NCBI RefSeq assembly: GCF_000422985.1 | Contig: NZ_AUHC01000001.1 | Location: 310,001-374,000 of the forward strand | DNA length: 64,000 nt | From: Erythrobacter cryptus DSM 12079 | GTDB lineage: Bacteria; Pseudomonadota; Alphaproteobacteria; Sphingomonadales; Sphingomonadaceae | Direction of reading: 5' to 3' | Shown here: positions 9,092-16,825 of the stretch, one piece after another | Layout: every line of letters begins with the position of its first letter | How positions within the stretch are numbered: the first letter of the stretch is position 1 | Made by a program: the position numbers and the translations under genes | The notes under the pieces: generated by a model | Database searches by the model: none | Seen by the model: only the letters and a program-made list of their open reading frames with translations | Told to the model about the DNA's origin: nothing

Positions 9092-9868
9092 ATGAGCCTG
9101 GCAGACCTTTCGCTCGCCCGCGATGTGGCAGCAACGCTGGCCTGGTGGCAGGCCGCGGGGGTGGACTGCGCCTTCCACGATGACGCTACGGCGCTGCTGG
9201 CCGAGGCGCCGCTTGACGAGGCCCAGGGCGCTGCCGGGCCAGCAGGGCCGCGCGGCACGCCCGCCGCATCGCCGGCAGCCTCGGCCCCCGCCCCATCCAC
9301 TGCTGCCCCCGCCCCCCAGCCCGATCTCATGGGCGAATCGCCCCCGGCTGATCTTGCCGCCTGGCGCGAATGGTGGCTGAACGATCCGGCGCTCCTCCCC
9401 CGCGGGCTCTATCCGCGCGTGCCCCCGCGCGGGGTGGCAGGCGCCGCCCTGATGGTGCTGGTGCCCCAGCCCGAGGAAGGCGATAGCGCCGCCCTGCTCG
9501 AAGGGCCGCAGGGGCGCCTGCTTGCCAATATGCTTGGCGCCATGGGCCTCGGGGCCGACGAGACCTATCTGGCGAGCGCCCTGCCCTGCCACATGCCGCT
9601 TGCCGATTATGCCGCGCTCGCAGCGCAAGGGTGGGACAAGGTGCTCGCCCATCACATCGCCCTGGTGGCGCCGCAGCGCCTCCTGGTGCTCGGCAGCGCG
9701 CTCGGGCCGCTGCTGGCACCGCAGGCGGGGACGTCTTTACGTGAATTCAACCATGCTTCGGGCAAGGCTCCAGTGATGATTGGCGATGCGCTCGAGGCAA
9801 TGCTGGCGATGCCCCGGCTCAAGCCCCGGTTCTGGCGGAGATGGATGGAATGGTCGCGCGAGGCATGA
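9092..9868 (+). CDS. Uracil-DNA-glycosylase-like protein with degenerate active site
   Basis: A 258-aa protein whose C-terminal half (about 120-250) follows the family 4/5 uracil-DNA glycosylase layout. 'AALMVLVPQPEEGDSAALLEGPQGRLLANML' is cut here as positions 114-144 and corresponds to the N-terminal motif region. 'YLASALPCHMP' stands where relatives have 'YITNVVKCRPP', and 'RLLVLGSALGPLL' is the next strand. The usual GEAPG-x-xEDxxGxPFVGxAG motif is largely lost and the late 'HP' motif reads 'FNHASGK', so catalysis is doubtful. No Fe-S cysteine set is obvious. Residues 40-90 are a Pro/Ala-rich linker. It is ATGA-coupled to the lytic transglycosylase, an arrangement I recall from related genomes. 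The function is inferred only. Confidence 0.6.
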   Translation: MSLADLSLARDVAATLAWWQAAGVDCAFHDDATALLAEAPLDEAQGAAGPAGPRGTPAASPAASAPAPSTAAPAPQPDLMGESPPADLAAWREWWLNDPALLPRGLYPRVPPRGVAGAALMVLVPQPEEGDSAALLEGPQGRLLANMLGAMGLGADETYLASALPCHMPLADYAALAAQGWDKVLAHHIALVAPQRLLVLGSALGPLLAPQAGTSLREFNHASGKAPVMIGDALEAMLAMPRLKPRFWRRWMEWSREA

Positions 9869-11628
9869 GGCACCTTCGGGCAGCGCTGGGGATGATCGGC
9901 CTTGCCGCCCTCGCCCTGCCGGGCGCGGCCGCAGCGCAGGTCGGCAATCTCGTGGCCGACTGGCGCGGTGAGGCGCGCGCCGAGGCCAGCGCCGCCGTGC
10001 CGAGCCTGCTTTCGCCCGAGGAACGCGCGCATTATCGCGCGCTGTTTGCCGCGATCGATGCCGAACAATGGGCTGAGGTGGAAAGCCTGCTCGCCCAGCG
10101 CCCCGACGGGGTGCTCACCCAGGTGGCCGAGGCGGAATATTACACCCATGCCCGCAGCCCCAAGGTAAGCGCCGAGGCGATCGCCGCCTGGCTTGCGCGC
10201 GGCACCGATCTGCCCCAGGCTGAACAGCTGGTGCGCATGGGGGCCAAGCGCGGGCTGGCCGTGCTGCCGGCGCTGCCGAGCGCGCAGGCGCTGGTGCGCC
10301 AGCCCTCGGCGCCGCGGCGCATCCTGCCCCGACCGGTCAATGACGGCACCATGCCCGCCGCCACCGCCAGCGCCATCCTCGCCGCGATCAAGGGCGACAA
10401 TCCGGTCGAGGCCCAGAGGCTGCTCGCCGAGGTCGATCCGCTGCTTTCCGCCGATGCCCGGGCCGAATGGCGCCAGCGCGTCGCCTGGAGCTTCTACATC
10501 GAGAACGACGACAATGCCGCGCTCGAACTGGCGCGCACCGCCGCCGAGGGCACCGGCGAATGGGTGGCCGAGGCCGCCTGGGTCGAGGGCCTCGCGGCCT
10601 GGCGGCTGGGCTATTGCGCGCTCGCGGGCGAGGCCTTTGATCGGGTGGCGGGGCGCGCTGCCAATGTCGAACTCGCCGCTGCGGGCCACTATTGGGCGCA
10701 CCGCGCTGCGATCCGCTGCCGCGAGCCGGGCGCCGCGCAGCAGCACCTTGCCGCCGCGGCGCAGCTGCACGAGACGCTCTACGGGATGCTCGCGGCCGAT
10801 CAGCTCGGGATCGAGCTTCCCGCCCATGCCCCGCCCGCGCCCTTCAGCCGCGAGGACTGGCAGCAGCTTGCCACGCGCAGCAATGTCGCGGTGGCCGTGG
10901 CGCTGGCCGAGATCGGCCGCCCGGCGCTCGCCGACACCGTCCTGCGCCACGAGGCGAAGATCGGCCCGGTGAGCCATTATGCCGCGCTCGCCCGGCTGGC
11001 GCGCGAGCTGGGCCTGCCTGGCACGCAGCTGTTCATGGCCCACAACGCCCCCTATGGCACCAGCAGCGATCCGGCGCTGCGCTTTCCGCTGGCGCGCTGG
11101 CAGCCGGTGGGCGGCTGGCAGGTCGATCCGGCGCTCGCCTTTGCCCATGCGCTGCAGGAATCGAACTTCCGGGCCGATGCGGTCAGCCCGGCCAATGCCC
11201 GCGGGCTGATGCAGATCATGCCGGCGGCTGCGCGCGATCATGCCGGGCGGCTCAATCTCGGGGCGAGCTGGGCCGATTTGAACGATCCCGAAGTCAACCT
11301 TGCCTATGGCCAGCGCCACCTCGCCATGCTGCGCGACCATCCCGCCACCGGCGGGGTGCTGCCCAAGATCATGGCCGCCTACAACGCCGGGCTGACCCCG
11401 GTGGCGCGCTGGAACGCCGAGATCAACGATCAAGGCGATCCGCTCTTGTGGATGGAATCGATTCCCTATTGGGAAACCCGCGGATATGTGGCGATCGTGA
11501 TGCGCAATTACTGGATGTATGAGCGGCTCGCCGGGACTGCCTCGCCCAGCCGCCGGGCGCTCGCCGAAGGGCGCTGGCCGACCTTCCCCGATGCCCGCCC
11601 GATGCGCGCCGCGCGGCTGGAGCGCTGA
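9865..11628 (+). CDS. Soluble lytic murein transglycosylase
   Basis: A 587-aa periplasmic enzyme that cleaves peptidoglycan to 1,6-anhydro-muropeptides. A signal peptide (MRHLRAALGMIGLAALALPGAAAAQ) is followed by a long alpha-helical superhelical region. The SLT domain starts near residue 420, with the catalytic Glu in 'ALQESNFRADAVS' and the family motifs 'NARGLMQIMP' and 'AYNAGLTPVARW'. I chose the ATG at 9865 because it overlaps the upstream stop as ATGA and exposes the signal peptide; an upstream in-frame ATG at 9841 would bury it. Its stop overlaps the moaB start by one base. It is comparable in size to E. coli Slt70. Confidence 0.92.
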   Translation: MRHLRAALGMIGLAALALPGAAAAQVGNLVADWRGEARAEASAAVPSLLSPEERAHYRALFAAIDAEQWAEVESLLAQRPDGVLTQVAEAEYYTHARSPKVSAEAIAAWLARGTDLPQAEQLVRMGAKRGLAVLPALPSAQALVRQPSAPRRILPRPVNDGTMPAATASAILAAIKGDNPVEAQRLLAEVDPLLSADARAEWRQRVAWSFYIENDDNAALELARTAAEGTGEWVAEAAWVEGLAAWRLGYCALAGEAFDRVAGRAANVELAAAGHYWAHRAAIRCREPGAAQQHLAAAAQLHETLYGMLAADQLGIELPAHAPPAPFSREDWQQLATRSNVAVAVALAEIGRPALADTVLRHEAKIGPVSHYAALARLARELGLPGTQLFMAHNAPYGTSSDPALRFPLARWQPVGGWQVDPALAFAHALQESNFRADAVSPANARGLMQIMPAAARDHAGRLNLGASWADLNDPEVNLAYGQRHLAMLRDHPATGGVLPKIMAAYNAGLTPVARWNAEINDQGDPLLWMESIPYWETRGYVAIVMRNYWMYERLAGTASPSRRALAEGRWPTFPDARPMRAARLER

Positions 11629-12158
11629 TGGCGATCGATCCTTCCCGCCCATTCAAGCCGATCAACATCGCGGTGCTGACCGTATCGGACACCCGCACGG
11701 CCGAGACCGACACCTCGGGCGATATCCTTGCCGCGCGGGTGACCGGTGCCGGCCACCAGCTTGCCGCGCGCAAGATCGTCAAGGACGATGCGCCCACGCT
11801 TGCCGCGAAGCTTGAAGCCTGGATCGACGATCCGGCGATCGATGCCATCATCAGCACCGGCGGAACCGGCCTCACCGGCCGCGACGTGACCCCCGAGGCG
11901 TTGGCGATGATCCGGGAAGCGCGCGAGATCCCCGGCTTTGGCGAGCTGTTCCGCTGGATCAGCTTCAAGACCATCGGCACCAGCACGGTGCAATCGCGCG
12001 CCATGGCGGTGGTGGCGCGGGGCACCTACATCTTCGCCCTGCCGGGATCGAACGGCGCGGTGAAGGATGGCTGGGACGGCATCCTTGCCGAACAGCTCGA
12101 CAGCCGCAACCGCCCCTGCAACTTTGTCGAACTGATGCCGCGGCTGCGCGAAAAATAG
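11628..12158 (+). CDS. moaB: Molybdenum cofactor biosynthesis protein B
   Basis: A 176-aa MoaB/Mog-family protein. The family functions in molybdopterin adenylylation, and MoaB members often have an unclear role. The N-terminal 'NIAVLTVSDTRT' and the pterin-binding 'IISTGGTGLTGRDVTPEA' (about 74-91) are diagnostic, and 'FALPGSNGAVKDGWDGIL' is the C-terminal signature. The ATG shares its first base with the TGA of the transglycosylase gene. No other molybdopterin genes are in the window. Confidence 0.93.
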   Translation: MAIDPSRPFKPINIAVLTVSDTRTAETDTSGDILAARVTGAGHQLAARKIVKDDAPTLAAKLEAWIDDPAIDAIISTGGTGLTGRDVTPEALAMIREAREIPGFGELFRWISFKTIGTSTVQSRAMAVVARGTYIFALPGSNGAVKDGWDGILAEQLDSRNRPCNFVELMPRLREK

Positions 12159-12235
12159 CCCGCACGCGCGCTGCGCCCCCTGTTCAGGCTTGGGATTTCT
12201 GTTAGCCCCATGGCCTCATCACGAGGAGGGGCCCC

Positions 12236-12727
12236 ATGAAAACCGCAATGATTCTCGCCGCCGGGCTGTTTGCCCTGGCCAGCACACCTGCTCTGGCACA
12301 GGCCAGCGGCACGCTCACCCACTTCACCCGCGACGAGTTCGAGGCGGCGCTGCGCGATGCCGGGGCGACCATCACCTCGCCGCGCACGGCCGAAAGGATC
12401 GACTTCACCTTCAATGACGGGGTGCTCGCCGATGCCCTGCTCATGGCCTGCGAGGACAACGAGAAGAAGACCAACTGCCTCGGCAGCTCGATGCTCGCCA
12501 CCTTCACCCCCGATGACGGCACCACCGATGAGCAGATCGTCGCGGCGATCAACACTTACAATTACCGCGAGAACTTCGGCCGCGCCTATACCGAGCCCGA
12601 TGGCACCATCGCGGTGCGCATGTACATCATCGCCGATGGCGGGATCACGCGCGAGAACTATCGCCGCCAGATCGGGCTGTGGTTTGGCTCGGTGGTCGAT
12701 TTCTTCGGCTATCTCTACGGCGAATAG
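12236..12727 (+). CDS. YbjN domain-containing secreted protein
   Basis: A 163-aa protein with a clear signal peptide (MKTAMILAAGLFALASTPALA) followed by one YbjN fold. The visible markers are 'FTRDEFEAALRDAG', 'NCLGSSMLATF' and 'RMYIIADGGITRENYRRQIGLW'. YbjN proteins are putative sensory or chaperone-like factors related to type III secretion chaperones; their role here is unknown. A strong ribosome binding site (GAGGAGGGG) sits just before the ATG. It stands alone between moaB and the radical SAM gene, both in the same direction. Confidence 0.8.
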   Translation: MKTAMILAAGLFALASTPALAQASGTLTHFTRDEFEAALRDAGATITSPRTAERIDFTFNDGVLADALLMACEDNEKKTNCLGSSMLATFTPDDGTTDEQIVAAINTYNYRENFGRAYTEPDGTIAVRMYIIADGGITRENYRRQIGLWFGSVVDFFGYLYGE

Positions 12728-12783
12728 CACCGCCGCGGCGCGCGGCCCGGCCTGCGCCCCCAAGGCTTGGCAAGCGCACTTTC

Positions 12784-12798
12784 GTTCCGTAAATGTTC
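12784..12798. promoter_or_regulatory. Possible alphaproteobacterial SOS box (GTTC-N7-GTTC)
   Basis: GTTC at 12784-12787 and GTTC at 12795-12798 are separated by exactly seven bases, the spacing of the alphaproteobacterial LexA operator. The second half-site is part of the parS-like palindrome, so this may be a chance overlap. The gene it would control is related to spore photoproduct lyase. Confidence 0.3.
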
Positions 12799-12812
12799 CA
12801 CGTGGAACATTT
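12791..12812. promoter_or_regulatory. parS-like centromere site (perfect palindrome)
   Basis: Bases 12791-12812 form a 22-bp perfect palindrome whose core TGTTCCACGTGGAACA (12794-12809) fits the chromosomal parS consensus TGTTNCACGTGNAACA at every position. ParB binds such sites to segregate the origin region and load condensin. The ATG of the radical SAM gene is inside the site, so the first codons spell MFHVEH. I saw no second perfect copy in the window and no parA/parB genes. Confidence 0.85.
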
Positions 12813-13890
12813 CCGGATCAAGGGGCGCGGGGCGCAATCGCGGGCCGTTTCGGCCAGATTCGGCCTGCCCGCGCGCGAAGCGGATGGCGATTGGCGCGAG
12901 CATGTGCGCATGCTGGGCGAAGCGCCGGTCAAGCTCAAGACCCGGGTGCACGAGGAGCGCGCGCGCAGCATCCTCAGCTTCAACGCCTCGCCCGATATTC
13001 CCTTTGACCGCTCGGTCAATGCCTATCGCGGCTGCGAGCATGGCTGCATCTATTGCTATGCCCGGCCCACCCATGCCTGGCACGATCTTTCGCCGGGGCT
13101 TGATTTCGAGACCGAGCTTTTCGCCAAGCCCGATGCGGCGGCGCTGCTGCGCGCGGCGCTGGCGCGGCCCGGCTACCAGCCCCGCCCGATCGCCATGGGC
13201 ACCAACACCGATCCCTATCAGCCGATCGAGCGGCGCTATCGCCTCACCCGCCAGCTGCTCGAGGTCTGCCGCGAAACGCGTCACCCGGTGACGATCACCA
13301 CCAAGTCCGACCGGGTGCTGGCCGATCTCGATCTGCTCGCAGAGCTGGCGCAGGAAAACCTGGTGGCCGTGGCGATCTCGGTCACCAGCCTCGATCCTGG
13401 GCTTTCAGCAAAGCTCGAGCCGCGCTGCCCCACGCCCGAGAAGCGCCTCGCCGCGCTCGGGCGGCTGGTCGAGGCGGGCGTGCCGGTGCATTGTTCACTC
13501 TCGCCCGTCATCCCCGCGCTCACCGATCGATTCATCGAGGCGATCATCGCCCGCGCGGCCGCGCTGGGGGTGAGAAGCGTCGGCTGGATCCCGCTGCGCC
13601 TGCCGCACGAGGTGGCGCCGCTGTTTCGCGAGTGGCTCGCGGTCCATTTCCCCGAGCGTGCCGCCAAGGTGATGGCAATCGTGCGAGAGATGCGCGCAGG
13701 CCGCGACAACGATCCGCGCTTCTTTAGCCGGATGAAGGCGCAAGGGGTGTGGGCCGATCTCATTCGCAGCCGCATCCGCCTTGCCTGCATCAAATCGGGG
13801 ATTCCCACGGGCGCCAAGCGGGTGCGCTTCGAACTCGATTGCACCCGTTTCCGCCCGCCCGCCAGCAGCGCACAGCTGGCGCTGTTCTGA
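12793..13890 (+). CDS. PA0069-family radical SAM protein
   Basis: A 365-aa radical SAM enzyme related to spore photoproduct lyase (SplB) and named after Pseudomonas PA0069; its substrate is unknown. The cluster motif is 'CEHGCIYC' (Cys81, 85, 88) after 'SVNAYRG', and 'GTNTDPYQPIE' and 'TITTKSD' are further family signatures. Residues 8-12 'RIKGRG' match the usual N-terminus. The only suitable start is the ATG at 12793, which is embedded in the parS palindrome. No ribosome binding site is visible upstream, so ParB binding or the hairpin could affect expression. It ends in 'PASSAQLALF', as in relatives. Confidence 0.9.
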   Translation: MFHVEHFRIKGRGAQSRAVSARFGLPAREADGDWREHVRMLGEAPVKLKTRVHEERARSILSFNASPDIPFDRSVNAYRGCEHGCIYCYARPTHAWHDLSPGLDFETELFAKPDAAALLRAALARPGYQPRPIAMGTNTDPYQPIERRYRLTRQLLEVCRETRHPVTITTKSDRVLADLDLLAELAQENLVAVAISVTSLDPGLSAKLEPRCPTPEKRLAALGRLVEAGVPVHCSLSPVIPALTDRFIEAIIARAAALGVRSVGWIPLRLPHEVAPLFREWLAVHFPERAAKVMAIVREMRAGRDNDPRFFSRMKAQGVWADLIRSRIRLACIKSGIPTGAKRVRFELDCTRFRPPASSAQLALF

Positions 13891-14200
13891 CCGCGCCCGG
13901 CCCGGCGCCGGTGACTCAACCTTGCTGGCGCGTGGCCAGCACGGGCGCCTTGGCGGATCGCCAGAGCAACATGACTAATATTTAGCTAATAATTGACTAT
14001 TTGTATTAATCAATATTGTCGCGATTCTACATCTTTGCCCGACAATTTTCTTGTATAAACAGAATCGGCGCAATCCTGTTTCGAATTTCTGAATATTTCA
14101 CTCGATTTTCGGGATTGCTGCCGTGTGCCTGATTGAAACTGCACAAGAACATGGTCGCGCAATCATGCCGCCAACACCAGCGCAGGGAAGGATCACGATC
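13891..14200. promoter_or_regulatory. AT-rich intergenic island upstream of the S8 peptidase
   Basis: This 310-bp gap changes from about 70% GC to clearly AT-rich between roughly 13970 and 14115, the most AT-rich stretch I saw in the window. It holds a TTGACT box at 13993-13998, TATTGT at 14014-14019 (15-bp spacer) and a TATAAA at 14054-14059, any of which may be promoter parts; none is a strong pair. AAGGA at 14188-14192 is the ribosome binding site of the peptidase. No gene fits here. Confidence 0.5.
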
Positions 14201-16033
14201 ATGGGCAAGATCAGAATACTCATCGAGATGGCGGGCGATACCAATGTGGCCAAGGCCGCCGCCGCCTTTGCCGCCGATGTCGCCGCCGAAGGCGGAGCCG
14301 ATGGCGCCAAGGCGATGATGAAATCGAAGACCGTCAGCGCCGCAGATGGGGTCAAGGGCCTCAGCATCGATACCGATTTCGGGGTGGCGGTGGTCACCGA
14401 TATCGCCGCCGGGGGCCCCGCGGCCGGGTTTGCCGCGGCCGATGGCGATACGGCTTCGGGCGATGAGCCGGCCGCCTTCGACATGCAGCCGCCGATCTCG
14501 GAAACATATCTGATGCGCGCCGAATGCGAGGCCGGCGAGGCCGAGAGGATCGCCGATGAGCTGCTGGCGCAGGACGGGGTGATCGGGGTGTTTGCCGATG
14601 TCGCGATCGAGCCTTGCCTGATCTGCCCCGGCTCGCCGCCGCTCGGCGATCATCACACCGTGGAACGGCTGCTGTGCACCGATGCGCTGCACCGCGCCGG
14701 GGCGACGGGCGAAGGTGTGCTGGTGGCGATCGTCGATACCGGCATCAACCTTGCCCACCTTGCCGCCAGGGGCAAGCATCCCGCCTTCGATGCAACGCGC
14801 AGCTGGGTGCCGCGCGTGGGCCTGGTGCCGGGCAATCTGCCGGTGGGCCACGGTACCATGTGCGCCTTTGATGTCTGCATCGCCGCGCCCAGGTGCACCC
14901 TGCTCGATATCGCGCTGCTGCAATCGACCGCGACCGGCGCCACCCGCATGGAGGGCTTCCTTTCGGATGCGGTGCGGGCCTACAACCACCTCATCGCCGT
15001 GATGCGCGCCCCGCGGCGCCCGGGCGAAACCCGCTCGCTGGTGGTCAACAACAGCTGGGGCATGTTCCACCCCTCGTGGGACTTCCCGGTCGGCCACCCG
15101 GGCAATTACAGCGACAACCCCAACCACCCCTTCAACCGCATCGTCGCCACGCTTGCCAGCCACGGCGCCGATATCCTCTTTGCCGCGGGCAATTGCGGCA
15201 GCGATTGCCCCGATGGCCGGTGCCAGGGGGTGACCGCCAACGCCATCTATGGGGCCAACAGCCACCCCGAGGTGCTCTCGGTCGCCGGGGTGGACACTGG
15301 CAAGACGCGCGTGGGCTATTCGAGCAAGGGCCCCGGGCGGCTGGCGCGCACCAAGCCCGATATTTCGGGCTACACCCATTTCAGCGGTTCGGGGGTCTAT
15401 GCGGCCGATGGCGGCACCTCGGCGGCCTGCCCGGTGGTGGCCGGCGTGGTCGCCGCGATCCGCACCAAGCGCCCCTTCGTCGCCGGCAATCCCGCGCGCA
15501 GCCCGGCGGCGATCCGTGCGCTGGTGACCGGCACCGCCGAGGACCTTGGCAGCAGCGGCTATGATTTCCTCCACGGCTTCGGGGTGGTCAATGGCTGCGC
15601 CATCGCCCGGCAGTTGCAGCCGCTGGTCATCGATATTTGCCGGCGCTTCCCCCACCTGTGCCGCCCGGTGCCGGTGCCGCCCGACCTGTGCCGGCGCTTC
15701 CCTCAACTGTGCCGCCCGATCCCGCCGATCCCGCCCATCCCCCCGATCCCGCCGATCCCGCCCGTGCCCCCGGTGCCGCCGATCCCGCCGCGCCCGGGGC
15801 TCGATGCCGGCGCGGGCGATCCTTACGCCTGGGGCTGGCCAGGCGCCGCGCCGATGGGCGGCATGCTCGATCTTGGCGATGGCAGCGCCCTCTCTCAGCT
15901 TGGTCTCGATGATCTGGCCGAGTTGTTCTATTATCTCGGCCAGGTTGATGCCCGTGCCGGCGCCGCGCTCACCGCTCCGCCCGCTCCGGCCCCGGCAAGG
16001 CCCGCCGGGGGCGGATGCGGCTGCGGCGGCTAG
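14201..16033 (+). CDS. S8 (subtilisin-like) serine peptidase with Cys/Pro-rich tail
   Basis: A 610-aa peptidase. The N-terminal ~140 residues look like an inhibitor-I9-type propeptide: 'IDTDFGVAVVTD' at 56-67, then 'YLMRAECEAGEAERIADEL' and 'GVIGVFADVAIEP'. The catalytic triad is in place: Asp179 in 'VAIVDTGI', His217 in 'VGHGTMCA' and Ser407 in 'GGTSAACPVVAG', with oxyanion Asn331 in 'AAGNCG'. The tail has two modules 'CRRFPHLCRP' and 'CRRFPQLCRP' (Cys480, 487, 497, 504), a PPI/PPV repeat (505-531), an acidic helix and the terminus 'GGGCGCGG'. There is no signal peptide, so the location is unclear. The start was chosen for the AAGGA 8 nt upstream. It is followed by the propeptide-like gene. 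Confidence 0.88.
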   Translation: MGKIRILIEMAGDTNVAKAAAAFAADVAAEGGADGAKAMMKSKTVSAADGVKGLSIDTDFGVAVVTDIAAGGPAAGFAAADGDTASGDEPAAFDMQPPISETYLMRAECEAGEAERIADELLAQDGVIGVFADVAIEPCLICPGSPPLGDHHTVERLLCTDALHRAGATGEGVLVAIVDTGINLAHLAARGKHPAFDATRSWVPRVGLVPGNLPVGHGTMCAFDVCIAAPRCTLLDIALLQSTATGATRMEGFLSDAVRAYNHLIAVMRAPRRPGETRSLVVNNSWGMFHPSWDFPVGHPGNYSDNPNHPFNRIVATLASHGADILFAAGNCGSDCPDGRCQGVTANAIYGANSHPEVLSVAGVDTGKTRVGYSSKGPGRLARTKPDISGYTHFSGSGVYAADGGTSAACPVVAGVVAAIRTKRPFVAGNPARSPAAIRALVTGTAEDLGSSGYDFLHGFGVVNGCAIARQLQPLVIDICRRFPHLCRPVPVPPDLCRRFPQLCRPIPPIPPIPPIPPIPPVPPVPPIPPRPGLDAGAGDPYAWGWPGAAPMGGMLDLGDGSALSQLGLDDLAELFYYLGQVDARAGAALTAPPAPAPARPAGGGCGCGG

Positions 16034-16064
16034 GCCGCGAGGCAAGCAGAAAGGACTTGCGGCC

Positions 16065-16394
16065 ATGCCCGAACCCGAGAACACCGCGGCCGATGCCCCC
16101 GAGCCGGGTGACAAGGTGATGGTGCAGTTTCGCTATGATGGCGAAGCTCCGCCTGACCGTGAGGGCGTGGCCGCCCTTTTTGCGATCCCGCTCGACGTCA
16201 TCGATCCTGATTTCGGCGTGATCGTCACCGACGAGGCCGAAAGGCTCGCCTGCGTGCTGGTGTCGCGCGCTTGGGCCGCGCGCGTCGATCCGCGCTTTGC
16301 CGGGGCCGAGGAACCGGGCGGGGTGTTTTCCAACCCGCGCATTGCCCCCTTCGGCCCGCCGGCGGCAGGTGAGGAAGGCGAAGCGGCGGATTAG
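16065..16394 (+). CDS. Small protein resembling the S8 peptidase propeptide
   Basis: A 109-aa protein 31 bp after the peptidase and probably co-transcribed (AAAGGA before the ATG). Its 'VIDPDFGVIVTDEAE' (about 45-59) matches 'SIDTDFGVAVVTD' in the peptidase propeptide, and its 'GGVFSNPRIAPFG' near the C-terminus parallels the propeptide strand 'GVIGVFADVAIEP'. An opening strand 'KVMVQFRYDG' parallels 'KIRILIEMAG'. From this I infer a stand-alone copy of the propeptide, which in other subtilisins can act as folding helper or inhibitor. There is no signal peptide. The similarity was judged by eye, so function remains an inference. Confidence 0.65.
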   Translation: MPEPENTAADAPEPGDKVMVQFRYDGEAPPDREGVAALFAIPLDVIDPDFGVIVTDEAERLACVLVSRAWAARVDPRFAGAEEPGGVFSNPRIAPFGPPAAGEEGEAAD

Positions 16395-16825
16395 GCGCCG
16401 AACCCCTCGCCCGCCTCCAAGGGCGCAAAGCGAATGAGCCGACTGTCAAGAAGCGCAGCGCTGCGGTTGATCACCGCCTTTTGATAGTCAGGGTCCTTGA
16501 TCATGGCAAAGAAGGCCGCGGCATTGGGATAGAAGGCGATGAAGCCATCATCCCAGCGCTTGCCTTCCGGCCCGGTCACCATGGTCTCGAAGCGTCCGCG
16601 CCACACGATCCTGCCGCCCACGCGCTGGAAGATCGGCGCACTGGTGCGGCCATATTCCTCATAGGCGCGCCGCCCGCTCCAGCCCTTGCCCGCATGTTCG
16701 TGGCCTTCGGGATAGTCGGCAAGCGCGCGATAGGCGAGCAGGTTGAGCATGTGGATCGGCGTGTCGCGCGGCAGGGCCTTGAAGGCGGCAAAATTGGCCG
16801 CGCCCGGATCAATATAGGCTGTCAT
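16391..16825 (-). CDS. DUF1330 domain-containing protein
   Basis: A 144-aa protein of the ferredoxin-fold DUF1330 family, which has no agreed biochemical role. Typical features are 'LPRDTPIHMLNLLAYR', an 'AYEEYGRTSAPIFQRVGGRIVWRG' segment (positions 57-80), and 'WDDGFIAFYPNAAAFFAMIKDPDYQKAV' (about 95-122), the 'PS/PNxxAFxxMixDPxY' signature. The ATG at 16823-16825 lies within the 3' end of the GNAT gene (17-bp overlap). Its stop overlaps the stop of the convergent small propeptide-like gene by 4 bp. Confidence 0.8.
   Translation of the reverse strand: MTAYIDPGAANFAAFKALPRDTPIHMLNLLAYRALADYPEGHEHAGKGWSGRRAYEEYGRTSAPIFQRVGGRIVWRGRFETMVTGPEGKRWDDGFIAFYPNAAAFFAMIKDPDYQKAVINRSAALLDSRLIRFAPLEAGEGFGA

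Noticed and set aside
14027..16114. A ~700-codon open frame opposite the S8 peptidase
   Set aside because: The peptidase frame has its catalytic triad and a ribosome binding site; the opposite frame has neither motifs nor a start signal.
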